Source: Gemmatimonas sp. (GTDB lineage: Bacteria; Gemmatimonadota; Gemmatimonadetes; Gemmatimonadales; Gemmatimonadaceae). Taken from it: a stretch of 64,000 nucleotides of DNA. The DNA lies in contig JAABRO010000054.1 in the NCBI GenBank assembly GCA_011390885.1, forward strand, positions 62,001 through 126,000, given 5' to 3'. Position numbers and translations under genes: made by a program. Within the stretch, counting starts at the first letter, position 1. Each line of letters starts with the position of its first letter. Shown here piece after piece: positions 1 through 7,490 of this stretch. The notes beneath the pieces were generated by a model. The model was not told the origin of the DNA. It was given only the letters and a program-made list of their open reading frames with translations, and did no database searches.

Positions 1-510
1 CTCAACAAGCTGGTGCGCCGCAAGGCGTTCGCGCGCGTATCCAACACGCCGGGACGCACGCGCGAGATCAACTTCTTCAAGGTGAACGGCACCTTCGTGC
101 TCGCCGACCTGCCGGGCTACGGCTACGCACGCATCTCGAAGGAGCGGAAGGCCGCGTGGCGGCCGCTGATCGAGGGATTCCTGCGCGACAGCCCGATGCT
201 GCGCGGTGTGGTGCAGCTGCTCGATGTGCGGCACGACCCCACCGACGACGACCGCCACATGCTCGACTTTCTCGCCGACGTGGGCGTGCCCACGCTGGTG
301 GTGTTCACCAAGGTGGACAAGCTGCGGCCGGCCGAGCGCGCGGAGCGCCTGCCGGCCCTGCTCGCCTCACTCGAACTCGAGGAGGAGCAGGCGCTCGTGT
401 TCTCCGCGCGCACCGGCGAAGGGCGCGACGAGCTGGCCGAGGCCGTGGTCTCGCTGGTGACCGGACCCTCGTGGCGTGAGCCGGAGGGGTCGGCGGAGAC
501 GGAGGCATGA
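1..510 (+). CDS. engB: Ribosome-biogenesis GTPase EngB/YihA (5' end outside window)
   Basis: The frame is open from the first base, so the start and the P-loop (G1) lie upstream of the window; 169 residues are visible. Visible motifs are the switch I segment SNTPGRTREINFF, G3 DLPGYG near visible residue 36, G4 TKVD near residue 102 and a G5-like SART near residue 130. The order and spacing are those of the TrmE-Era-EngA-YihA-Septin GTPases of the EngB type, which act in large ribosomal subunit assembly in the cytoplasm. Its TGA overlaps the ATG of the next gene (ATGA), so the lipoprotein downstream is probably translationally coupled to it. The identification is firm; only the missing N-terminus limits it. 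Confidence 0.95.
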   Translation, partial: LNKLVRRKAFARVSNTPGRTREINFFKVNGTFVLADLPGYGYARISKERKAAWRPLIEGFLRDSPMLRGVVQLLDVRHDPTDDDRHMLDFLADVGVPTLVVFTKVDKLRPAERAERLPALLASLELEEEQALVFSARTGEGRDELAEAVVSLVTGPSWREPEGSAETEA

Positions 511-1217
511 GGCCCGCCGCGTGCAGTCGCACTCGGCCGCGTGCGGCGGCGCTCGGTGCGCTCGCGTGCCTCGTGGGCGCCGCCGGATGCGCGTCCATGC
601 CGATCGGCGCGGAGGGCACCGCGACGACCTCCGCGCCCACCACGGCGCCGGCGATCGGCCAGGAAGCGCTGCTCGTGCCCGTCGGCTTCGGCACACTTCG
701 CCAGGACGACATCGCGATCCGTCTGTCACTCGCCGGCGGCTTGCAGGTGCGCGCGGCCCCGCTCGACGAGTCGTTCATCCGACTGCTGTCGCCCGACTCG
801 CACCGCGCCATGCGCGAGTTGATCGCCAGCAAGCAGCCGGACATCGACCGGCTGCAGCAGCGCGTGCGCATGCCGTCGTACTCGCTGTGGGTGGTGAACT
901 TCTTCGCGCAGGAGCAGGGCGAGACGCGATTCAGTCCGCTGGAGATCGTGATCCGCAACGTGGGCCGTGACTTCCGGCCGATCGAGGTGTTTCCCATGAC
1001 GCCCGGCTTTGGCGAATACCGGCTGCGTCAGCGCGAGACCCAGTCCGCCGTGCTGGCCTTCGACGGGCTGCTCGACCCCAATCAGCCGCTGTCGATGATC
1101 GTGGAGACCACCGAGAGCAGCGGCTGGCAGGTCGTGCTGCAGCGCGTGGAGCGCGAGCGGGCGCTGGTGCGCTCGCGCGCGAACGCACCCTCGCGCCGGG
1201 ACACCGTCGGCGGCTGA
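507..1217 (+). CDS. Hypothetical lipoprotein
   Basis: This encodes 236 residues with an Arg-rich N-terminus, a hydrophobic stretch and a lipobox-like site (VGAAGC, Cys near residue 28), so I infer export and lipidation. The mature part is mixed alpha/beta-looking and has no motif I recognise. The C-terminal tail is Arg-rich. The start ATG overlaps the engB stop. It converges on the Nudix gene across a 71-bp gap that holds a short tandem repeat. I cannot assign a function; a periplasmic or outer-membrane-anchored protein is the most that the sequence supports. Confidence 0.7.
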   Translation: MRPAACSRTRPRAAALGALACLVGAAGCASMPIGAEGTATTSAPTTAPAIGQEALLVPVGFGTLRQDDIAIRLSLAGGLQVRAAPLDESFIRLLSPDSHRAMRELIASKQPDIDRLQQRVRMPSYSLWVVNFFAQEQGETRFSPLEIVIRNVGRDFRPIEVFPMTPGFGEYRLRQRETQSAVLAFDGLLDPNQPLSMIVETTESSGWQVVLQRVERERALVRSRANAPSRRDTVGG

Positions 1218-1227
1218 CCGACGCGTC

Positions 1228-1262
1228 GCGCATCGCGCACCGCGCATCGCGCATCGCGCACC
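1228..1262. repeat. Five tandem copies of a GCGCAYC heptamer
   Basis: Five head-to-tail 7-bp units (GCGCATC, GCGCACC, GCGCATC, GCGCATC, GCGCACC) fill the gap between the convergent lipoprotein and Nudix genes. The repeat is non-coding and could vary in copy number between strains. I see no clear stem-loop terminator in this gap. Confidence 0.85.
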
Positions 1263-1288
1263 GCGGGGCACGCGCTGCCGGCCTCGGG

Positions 1289-1816
1289 TCAACGCACCCG
1301 CAGCACGTCCTCGGCCACGCCCGCGTCGCCCGATCGCAGCAGGTGCCCGATGTGCCCGAGCGCCTCACGCTCCCGCGGCCAGGTGACCGAACGCGACGCC
1401 ACCGGCATGGTGAGCCAGCGGCTGCGCACATGCTCCGGCCCGAGCACCACGGTCGGTGGCGGTCCGTCCTCCCCAACGATCGCCGCGAACACGATCGCGG
1501 TCTTGATGTCGCGGCCGGCGAGGTAGAAGGCGTTCACGGTGACGCAGTAGAGCCGCAGCACATCGAGGCCGGTCTCCTCGCGTACCTCGCGCACCGCGGC
1601 GTCCTCCGGACGCTCTGCCGGCTCGATCCGCCCGTGCACGAGTTCCCACGAGCCCGGGCAGCGCGCGGCGGCCCCGCGCTCCAGGAGCAGCACGCGCCAG
1701 CGGCGCCCCGCCCCCGCGTCGGCGCGCACGCGGCCCGGTGCACGCTCGCGATGCAGCACGCACACATCCACGACGTCGGGCGTGATCGGTGTTCGTCCGT
1801 CGATAGGAGTCCACAT
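1289..1816 (-). CDS. Nudix hydrolase
   Basis: This is a 175-residue protein with a complete Nudix box, G-x5-E-x7-REVREETGL, at about residues 63-85. It therefore should cleave a nucleoside diphosphate linked to another group, using Mg2+ held by the REVREE glutamates. Substrate cannot be read from sequence. The start ATG at 1816 is supported by a TAGCTT -10-like hexamer ending only 6 nt upstream, which predicts a leaderless message. It diverges from trpE, and the roughly 57-bp space between them carries both promoters. Confidence 0.88.
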   Translation of the reverse strand: MWTPIDGRTPITPDVVDVCVLHRERAPGRVRADAGAGRRWRVLLLERGAAARCPGSWELVHGRIEPAERPEDAAVREVREETGLDVLRLYCVTVNAFYLAGRDIKTAIVFAAIVGEDGPPPTVVLGPEHVRSRWLTMPVASRSVTWPREREALGHIGHLLRSGDAGVAEDVLRVR

Positions 1817-1822
1817 CCCGCC

Positions 1823-1828
1823 AAGCTA
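1823..1828 (-). promoter_or_regulatory. -10 element of the Nudix gene (leaderless type)
   Basis: TAGCTT read on the minus strand is followed by 6 nt and then the ATG. I see no good -35 at 17 nt, so the call rests on the hexamer and its repeated use elsewhere in the window. Confidence 0.55.
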
Positions 1829-1873
1829 GCCGCGGTGCTTGCCGAGCGGGGAGCGGGACGGCGAGTTTTGAAG

Positions 1874-3403
1874 GTGACTTCTCGTGACACTTTCCTGACG
1901 CGCGCCGCCGCCTGCCGGACCGACGGTGGCCTCGTGCCCGTCTGGCGCGATTGCCTGCTCGACCTCGACACGCCGGTCGCCGCCTACGCGAAGCTGCGGC
2001 GCGGCCCGTTCTCCTTCCTGCTCGAGTCGGCGCCGGCCGGCGGCGAGACCTGGGCGCGCTACACGTACCTGGGCAGCGAACCGCGTGGCGCCTGGCGCCT
2101 GACGGACGGCGTGGTGGAGGAGTGGACGCCGACGCTCGGCTGGCACGGCGCGCGCACCCCCGACGACCCCCTCGCCGACCTGCAGCAGATCGTGGCCGGC
2201 ATGCGCCCGGTCGAGGCGCCCGAGCTCGGCCCCTTCTGGAGCGGCGCCGTGGGCTTCTTCGCCTACGACATCGTGCGGCACATCGAGCGCCTGCCGCATG
2301 CCCCACCGCGCGCGATCGCCGCGCCCGATGCGTGCTTCCTGTTTCCGCGCACCGTCGTGATGATCGACAACTGGCGCGGCCAGGCGCGCGTGATCGCCTC
2401 CGTGCCGGTGCCGGCCGGTGTCGACGACGAGGCGCTCGCTGCGCTGTATCGCGACGCCGAGCAGGTGCTCGACGAGACGATCGAGCGGCTGCAGGGCCCC
2501 GACGTGCTCGCGCCGATCTCGCTCGCGCACGACGCCACGCCGGCGGAGGGGACGTCGTCGTACGCGCGCGAGGACTTCGAGCGCGATGTCGCGCGCATCA
2601 AGGAGTACATCCTGGCCGGCGACGTGTTTCAGGCGCTGCTCGCGCGCCGCATCAGCACGCCGCACGACTTCGCGGGGAGCACGCTGTATCGCTGCCTGCG
2701 CGCGCTCAATCCGTCGCCGTACATGTACCACCTGGAGCTCGACGGCGTGGAGATCGTGGGCTCGAGCCCGGAGCTGCTGCTGCGCGTGGCCGACGGCAAG
2801 GTCACCGTGCGACCGATCGCGGGCACGCGCCGTCGCGGCGCCACGCCCGCCGATGACGCCGCGCTCACCGCCGAGCTGCTTGCCGACGAGAAGGAGCGCG
2901 CCGAGCACGTCATGCTGGTGGATCTCGGACGCAACGACGTGGGCCGCATTGCGCGCTTCGGCACCGTGCGCGTGACCGACCTCATGACGGTGGAGCGCTA
3001 CTCGCACGTGCTGCACATGGTGAGCCAGGTGGAAGGCGAACTGCTCCCGCAGTACAGCGCGCTCGACGCACTGCGCGCGACGTTCCCCGCCGGCACGATG
3101 ACTGGCGCGCCGAAGGTGCGCGCCATGGAGATCATCGACGAACTCGAGCCGGAGCGGCGCGGGCCGTACGCCGGCGCGCTCGGCTTCATCGCGGCCGGCG
3201 ACCGGCGCATGGATCTCGCGATCACGATCCGTACCTGCGTGATCGCAGGCGGCGTGGCGTCGGTGCAGGCCGGTGCCGGCATCGTGCACGACTCGGTGCC
3301 GGCGAGCGAGTGGGAAGAGACGGAAACGAAGGCGCGCGCCCTGCTCACGGCCATCGGTCGCGCACGCGCCGCGGAAGCTGCCATGCCGCCACACGCTCGC
3401 TGA
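1874..3403 (+). CDS. trpE: Anthranilate synthase component I
   Basis: This 509-residue chorismate-utilising enzyme would make anthranilate from chorismate with ammonia supplied by a TrpG subunit, the first committed step of tryptophan synthesis. The N-terminal LLES motif (about residue 50) is the tryptophan feedback site. The catalytic domain has PIAGTRRRG near residue 313, DLGRNDVGR near 350 and a TFPAGTMTGAPK segment near 410. Alanine in PIAGT, rather than the lysine of PIKGT, favours TrpE over aminodeoxychorismate synthase PabB. The frame is open far upstream; I place the start at GTG 1874 because family similarity begins just after it, and TTG 1868 is an alternative. No trpG or other trp gene is nearby. 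The cyclase gene begins 5 nt after its stop. Confidence 0.88.
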   Translation: MTSRDTFLTRAAACRTDGGLVPVWRDCLLDLDTPVAAYAKLRRGPFSFLLESAPAGGETWARYTYLGSEPRGAWRLTDGVVEEWTPTLGWHGARTPDDPLADLQQIVAGMRPVEAPELGPFWSGAVGFFAYDIVRHIERLPHAPPRAIAAPDACFLFPRTVVMIDNWRGQARVIASVPVPAGVDDEALAALYRDAEQVLDETIERLQGPDVLAPISLAHDATPAEGTSSYAREDFERDVARIKEYILAGDVFQALLARRISTPHDFAGSTLYRCLRALNPSPYMYHLELDGVEIVGSSPELLLRVADGKVTVRPIAGTRRRGATPADDAALTAELLADEKERAEHVMLVDLGRNDVGRIARFGTVRVTDLMTVERYSHVLHMVSQVEGELLPQYSALDALRATFPAGTMTGAPKVRAMEIIDELEPERRGPYAGALGFIAAGDRRMDLAITIRTCVIAGGVASVQAGAGIVHDSVPASEWEETETKARALLTAIGRARAAEAAMPPHAR

Positions 3404-3408
3404 CCGGC

Positions 3409-4986
3409 GTGCCGCTCGCCCTCGTATCCCCGGCCGGCGACCGCCGCTTCGTCCTCCCCGAGGGCGCGACGCTCGTGCTCGGTCGTGACACCACCGCCGA
3501 CCTCCCCCTGCTCGACCCCGGTGTGTCGCGCCGCCATGCCGAGGTGCGCGTGCTCGGCGATCGCCTTTCGCTCGTGGACCTCGCGTCGAGAAACGGCACC
3601 TGGCTCAACGGGCGACGGGTGGAGCGCGCGACCGCCGCCGTGGGCGACCTCGTGAGCTTCGGTCCCGTGGAGCTCGCCGTGGTGGAAGAGGTCGCGCCCC
3701 GCGCGTCGGTGACGGCCCCGTTCGCCCTCGACGGTGCGGCCACGATGGTGCGCGAGCGGCTCATGCCGTCCGGCGCCGAAGCCATCGAAGCCGTCGCCGG
3801 ACGGCGCCTCGCGCAACTCGTGGCCGTCACGCAGCGGCTCGGCGGCCTCGCGCGCCTCGATGCCCTGCTCGCGCGCATCGTGGACGACGCCTTCGAGGCG
3901 TTCGACGCCGACCGCGTGGCCGTGCTGCTCACGCGCGACGATGGCGAGCTCGACATGCGCATCGCGCGCAGCCGAAGCGGCGACGACGTCAGCCGTCCCG
4001 TGCCGCGCACCATCGCCAAGAGTGTGGCCGAGAAGCAGGTGTCGTGGCTCATGCACGACGCGAGCCGCGATGCGCGCCTCACCGGCGATTCCGTGATCCA
4101 GCAGGCCGTGCGGTCGGCGCTCGCGGCGCCCCTGATCGGCGAAGGACGTCGCACGCTGGGCGTGCTGTACGTGGACAACCTGCGCGACGTGCAGGCGTTC
4201 AACGATGCGGACCTCGACTTCCTGGTAGCCTATGCCGGCATCGCCGCCGCAGCCATGGAGCGCGAGCAGGCGGCGGCCCAGCTGCGCGAAGCCGCGCGCG
4301 TGCGCGAGAACTTCGAGCGCTACTTCACGCCGCAGCTCGCCGATCGCATCGCCGCACAGCAGGGCGACGTCGTGCTCGGCGGTGACCGACGTCGCGTCAC
4401 GGTGCTCTTCAGCGACATTCGCGGCTTCACGGAGGTGGCCGAGACGATGGCGCCCGACCGCATGGCCGCACAGCTCAACGAATACTTCGCGGCGATGGTG
4501 GAGTGCGTGTTCCGGCACGAGGGCGCACTCGACAAGTTCATCGGGGATGCGCTCATGGCCTACTGGGGCGCCCCGGTCGCGTCGGCGGAGGACGCGGATC
4601 GCGCCATCCGCGCGGCCCTCGACATGCAGGAGGCGCTCGAGGCACTGAACGCGCGCTGGACGGCCACCGGTCGCCCCGCACTGCAGGCCGGCATCGGCAT
4701 CAACGCCGGCGACGCGTTCGTGGGCAACATCGGCTCGCCGCGCCGGCTCGAGTACACGCTCATCGGCGACACGGTCAACCTCGCCAGTCGGCTGTGCAGC
4801 ATGGCGCGCGGCGGCGAGGTGCTCGTGAGCGATGCCGTGCGCACGCGACTCACGGTGCCGGTGCCGGTGCGGGCGCGACCGGAGCTTGTCCCCGAACGCT
4901 TTCGCGGACCGGCGGTGGACGTGTTCAGCGTGGAGCGCGATGACCGCACGAACGTGCGCGACGTGAACGCGGACCCCGAGGCATGA
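3409..4986 (+). CDS. FHA-GAF-adenylate cyclase (class III)
   Basis: This is a 525-residue cytoplasmic signalling protein. Residues about 8-85 form an FHA phosphothreonine-binding domain (GRD, SRRHA, NGTWLNG). Residues about 125-290 look like a GAF sensor domain, followed by a short linker helix. Residues about 325-490 are a class III nucleotide cyclase. The metal aspartates (FSDIRGF near 333 and FIGDALMAYWG near 378), the adenine-contacting Lys before FIGD and Thr in YTLIGDTVN, and the Asn/Arg pair in VNLASR are all present, so an active adenylate rather than guanylate cyclase is expected. I chose GTG 3409, just after the trpE stop, because the FHA fold begins directly after it. Its stop overlaps the next start (ATGA), tying it to two LPS-core genes. 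The FHA domain suggests control by a Ser/Thr kinase, none of which is in the window. Confidence 0.88.
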   Translation: MPLALVSPAGDRRFVLPEGATLVLGRDTTADLPLLDPGVSRRHAEVRVLGDRLSLVDLASRNGTWLNGRRVERATAAVGDLVSFGPVELAVVEEVAPRASVTAPFALDGAATMVRERLMPSGAEAIEAVAGRRLAQLVAVTQRLGGLARLDALLARIVDDAFEAFDADRVAVLLTRDDGELDMRIARSRSGDDVSRPVPRTIAKSVAEKQVSWLMHDASRDARLTGDSVIQQAVRSALAAPLIGEGRRTLGVLYVDNLRDVQAFNDADLDFLVAYAGIAAAAMEREQAAAQLREAARVRENFERYFTPQLADRIAAQQGDVVLGGDRRRVTVLFSDIRGFTEVAETMAPDRMAAQLNEYFAAMVECVFRHEGALDKFIGDALMAYWGAPVASAEDADRAIRAALDMQEALEALNARWTATGRPALQAGIGINAGDAFVGNIGSPRRLEYTLIGDTVNLASRLCSMARGGEVLVSDAVRTRLTVPVPVRARPELVPERFRGPAVDVFSVERDDRTNVRDVNADPEA

Positions 4987-5759
4987 CCGCGATCGACGAC
5001 AGCACCGCCGTGCCGTTTCGATCGGGCGTGGTGCGCGGCACGACGCTCGTGGCGCTGCCGGCGCTGCACGACGCGCTCAGCCAGCGGCTGCACGCGCACG
5101 AGTCGCTGTACACGTGGGCCGAGTCGGAGCCGCAGCCGCGCGCGCTGCAGGGGCGCGCCGTGGTGTACGTGGCGGAACTCCCCGAGTGCGACACCACGAT
5201 GGCCGTGCGACACGCGTGGCACGGCGGCGTGTTCGCGCCGCTCACCGGCGACCGGTTTCTCGTGCCGACGCGCGCACCGCGCGAAGCGGCCGCGAGCCTC
5301 ACGCTGCGCGCACGCGGTATCGACACCCCCGAACTGCTCGCCTACGCCCTGTATCCGGCGGGGCCGGGGCTGCGTCGCGTGGACGTCTGCACGCGCTTCG
5401 TGCCCGACTCGTGGGACTTCGGTGCCGTGCTCGCCGGGCTGGCACCTGGCATCGCGCGTGGCGCCGCCGAACGGGCCGTGCTCGACTTGCTGGCTCGCCT
5501 GGCGCGCACCGGGGTCGTGCACCCGGATCTCAATGTGAAGAACATCCTGCTCGTGCCCGACGGCGGCGGCGCGCTGCGCGCCTGGCTGCTCGACGTGGAT
5601 GTCGTGCAGTTCCGTTCCGGTCCACCCCATTCGCACATGCACCGCAACGTGGGACGGCTCGCGCGTTCGATCCGGAAGTGGTACCGGCGACACGAACTGC
5701 CCATCGACGAGGCCTGGCTGACGGGCTTCGCCGCCTCGGCGCTGGGAACACTGCCGTGA
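4983..5759 (+). CDS. LPS-core kinase of the Kdo/WaaP family
   Basis: This is a 258-residue protein with a eukaryotic-like kinase core. The catalytic loop reads VVHPDLNVKNILL near residues 177-189 and the metal-binding segment LLDVDVVQF lies near 202. This matches 3-deoxy-D-manno-octulosonic acid kinase and WaaP-type sugar kinases, which phosphorylate the inner LPS core at the inner membrane. The start ATG overlaps the cyclase stop and its own stop overlaps the GT9 start (GTGA), so all three are probably made together. The heptosyltransferase neighbour supports the LPS-core assignment. The exact sugar phosphorylated cannot be told. Confidence 0.85.
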   Translation: MTAIDDSTAVPFRSGVVRGTTLVALPALHDALSQRLHAHESLYTWAESEPQPRALQGRAVVYVAELPECDTTMAVRHAWHGGVFAPLTGDRFLVPTRAPREAAASLTLRARGIDTPELLAYALYPAGPGLRRVDVCTRFVPDSWDFGAVLAGLAPGIARGAAERAVLDLLARLARTGVVHPDLNVKNILLVPDGGGALRAWLLDVDVVQFRSGPPHSHMHRNVGRLARSIRKWYRRHELPIDEAWLTGFAASALGTLP

Positions 5760-6838
5760 GCCGCGCCGTGGTGACGGCCGGCCTCGACCGGATCTGCATC
5801 GTGATGATGAGCGCGGTGGGCGACGCCGTGCACGTCATGCCGATCATCCACGCGCTCAAGGCGCATCACCCGCGCGCCCACATCACCTGGGTGCTGCAGC
5901 CCGGCCCGGCCACGCTCGTGCGCGGGCATCCGCTGGTGGACGAGATCGTACTCTTCGATCGCGCACGCGGCTGGCGTGCCTTCCTCGATGTGCGACGGGC
6001 ACTCGCCGCACGCCGATTCGACCTCGTGCTCGCGCTGCAGGTGTACTTCAAGGCCGGCGTGGTCACCAGCTTCGCGCACGCGCCGGTCAAGCTCGGCTTC
6101 GACCGCGCACGCGCGCGCGATGCGAACTGGCTGTTCACCACGCACCGCATTCCACCGCACACCGGCCAGCATGTGCAGGCACAGTACTTCGAGTTCCTCG
6201 ATGCGCTCGGCGTGCCGCACGGCGCCCCGGCGTGGGGACTCGGGCCGTGGAACGCCGAGGAGCGCGAGTGGCAGCGGCAGTTCGTCGCCCAGTTCGACCG
6301 GCCCATCGTGCCGATGGTGGTGGGCACGAGCAAGCCGGCCAAGGACTGGTTCGCGGATCGCTGGGTGCAGGTGTGTCATGCACTGTACCACGAGCACGGG
6401 CTGCAGCCGGTGCTCGTGGGCGGGCGCTCGGAGCGCGAGGCGGCCGCCGAATCGGTGATCCTGCAGGGCGCCCCCTTCGCGCATTCAGCGCTCGGCAGCG
6501 GCCTTCGCAGACTCGCGGCCATTCTCGACGGAGCCGCGCTGGCCATCTCACCGGACACGGGTCCGCTCCACCTCGCGGTGGCGCTGCGCACGCCCGTGAT
6601 CGGGCTCATGGGCTACACCAACCCCAAGCGCGTGGGGCCGTACGACTTCGCGCACGACCTGCTCATCGACGCGTACGGCGACCCGGGCGAGGACTACCCG
6701 CTCGACATGGTGTATCGCGAGGGGCGCATGGCACGCATCACGGTGGACGACGTGATGGCGAAGGTGGCGCGCTGGCGCGAGCAGTACCGCGCGGCGCGGC
6801 TCGAGGACCTCGCGGCGCGCGACCTGCGCCCAAGCTGA
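5756..6838 (+). CDS. Glycosyltransferase family 9 (heptosyltransferase-like)
   Basis: This encodes 360 residues starting at GTG 5756, which overlaps the upstream stop. The N-terminal segment (MMSAVGDAVHVMPIIHAL, about residues 17-34) is the GT9 acceptor-side signature. The later SPDTGPLHLAVALRTPVIGL near residue 265 is the ADP-heptose-binding signature. It should add heptose, or a similar sugar, to the LPS inner core on the cytoplasmic face. Several codons upstream of the GTG are also open but belong to the kinase gene in another frame. It converges on maf. Confidence 0.9.
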   Translation: MSRAVVTAGLDRICIVMMSAVGDAVHVMPIIHALKAHHPRAHITWVLQPGPATLVRGHPLVDEIVLFDRARGWRAFLDVRRALAARRFDLVLALQVYFKAGVVTSFAHAPVKLGFDRARARDANWLFTTHRIPPHTGQHVQAQYFEFLDALGVPHGAPAWGLGPWNAEEREWQRQFVAQFDRPIVPMVVGTSKPAKDWFADRWVQVCHALYHEHGLQPVLVGGRSEREAAAESVILQGAPFAHSALGSGLRRLAAILDGAALAISPDTGPLHLAVALRTPVIGLMGYTNPKRVGPYDFAHDLLIDAYGDPGEDYPLDMVYREGRMARITVDDVMAKVARWREQYRAARLEDLAARDLRPS

Positions 6839-6880
6839 GGTCGCGCGGGCGCAGGCGGCCTCGCTTCGACTGCGTGCGCC

Positions 6881-7477
6881 TCAGGCGCCCTGCAGGGGCC
6901 CGAACGCGTAGCGGTAGCCGTTGCGTGTGCAGAGCGCGATCAGGCGCCGCAGCGGCAGCCCCATGACCGCGAAGAAGTCGCCGTCGATGCCGTCGATGAG
7001 GGTGGACCCGAAGCCCTGGATGCCGTAGGCACCCGCCTTGTCCGACGGCTCGCCAGTGGCGACGTAGGCGTCGATGTCTGCGTCGGTGAGCTGCCGAAAC
7101 GCGACCGTCACGCCCTCGACCTCCGAGTCCACCATCCCATCGCGCGCGATCGCCACGGCCGTGTAGACCATGTGCGTGCGCCCTGACAGCAGGCGAAGCA
7201 TGGCACGCGCGTCGGCATCGTCGCCGGGCTTGCCGAGGATCCGGCCGCCCACCACGACCACGGTGTCGGAGCCGATCACCAGGGCGCCCGGTTCACGCGC
7301 CGACACGAGCGCGGCCTTCTCGCGGGCCAGACGCTCGCTGTGCACGGTGGGCAGCTCGCCGGGGAGCGGGGTTTCGTCGAGGTGCGCCGGCTGCACCTCG
7401 TGGGTGATGCCGATGAGCGAGAGGAGTTCGCGTCGCCGGGGCGACTGGGACGCGAGGATGACACGGGGAGTGGACAT
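6881..7477 (-). CDS. maf: Maf-like nucleoside triphosphate pyrophosphatase
   Basis: This is a 198-residue Maf/YhdE house-cleaning enzyme that hydrolyses non-canonical or selected NTPs (such as dTTP or UTP) to the monophosphate. The N-terminal LASQSPRRRELL loop, the GSDTVVVV segment near residue 68 and the DKAGAYGIQG motif near 145 are the conserved active-site parts. I prefer ATG 7477 over the in-frame TTG 9 nt earlier because LASQSPRR follows at the usual distance. The gene sits 10 nt after the M28 stop on the same strand and may be co-transcribed, though a TAAATT hexamer lies 7 nt before the ATG. Confidence 0.93.
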   Translation of the reverse strand: MSTPRVILASQSPRRRELLSLIGITHEVQPAHLDETPLPGELPTVHSERLAREKAALVSAREPGALVIGSDTVVVVGGRILGKPGDDADARAMLRLLSGRTHMVYTAVAIARDGMVDSEVEGVTVAFRQLTDADIDAYVATGEPSDKAGAYGIQGFGSTLIDGIDGDFFAVMGLPLRRLIALCTRNGYRYAFGPLQGA

Positions 7478-7484
7478 GGCCGCC

Positions 7485-7490
7485 AATTTA
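7485..7490 (-). promoter_or_regulatory. Possible -10 element of maf
   Basis: TAAATT on the minus strand, 7 nt before the maf ATG and overlapping the M28 stop codon, fits the TANNNT pattern seen at other starts here. No -35 is visible. Confidence 0.4.

Noticed and set aside
6835-6885. CTGAGG...CCTCAG pairing across the GT9/maf convergent gap
   Set aside because: The stem is interrupted and no other support is visible, so a terminator there is not claimed.
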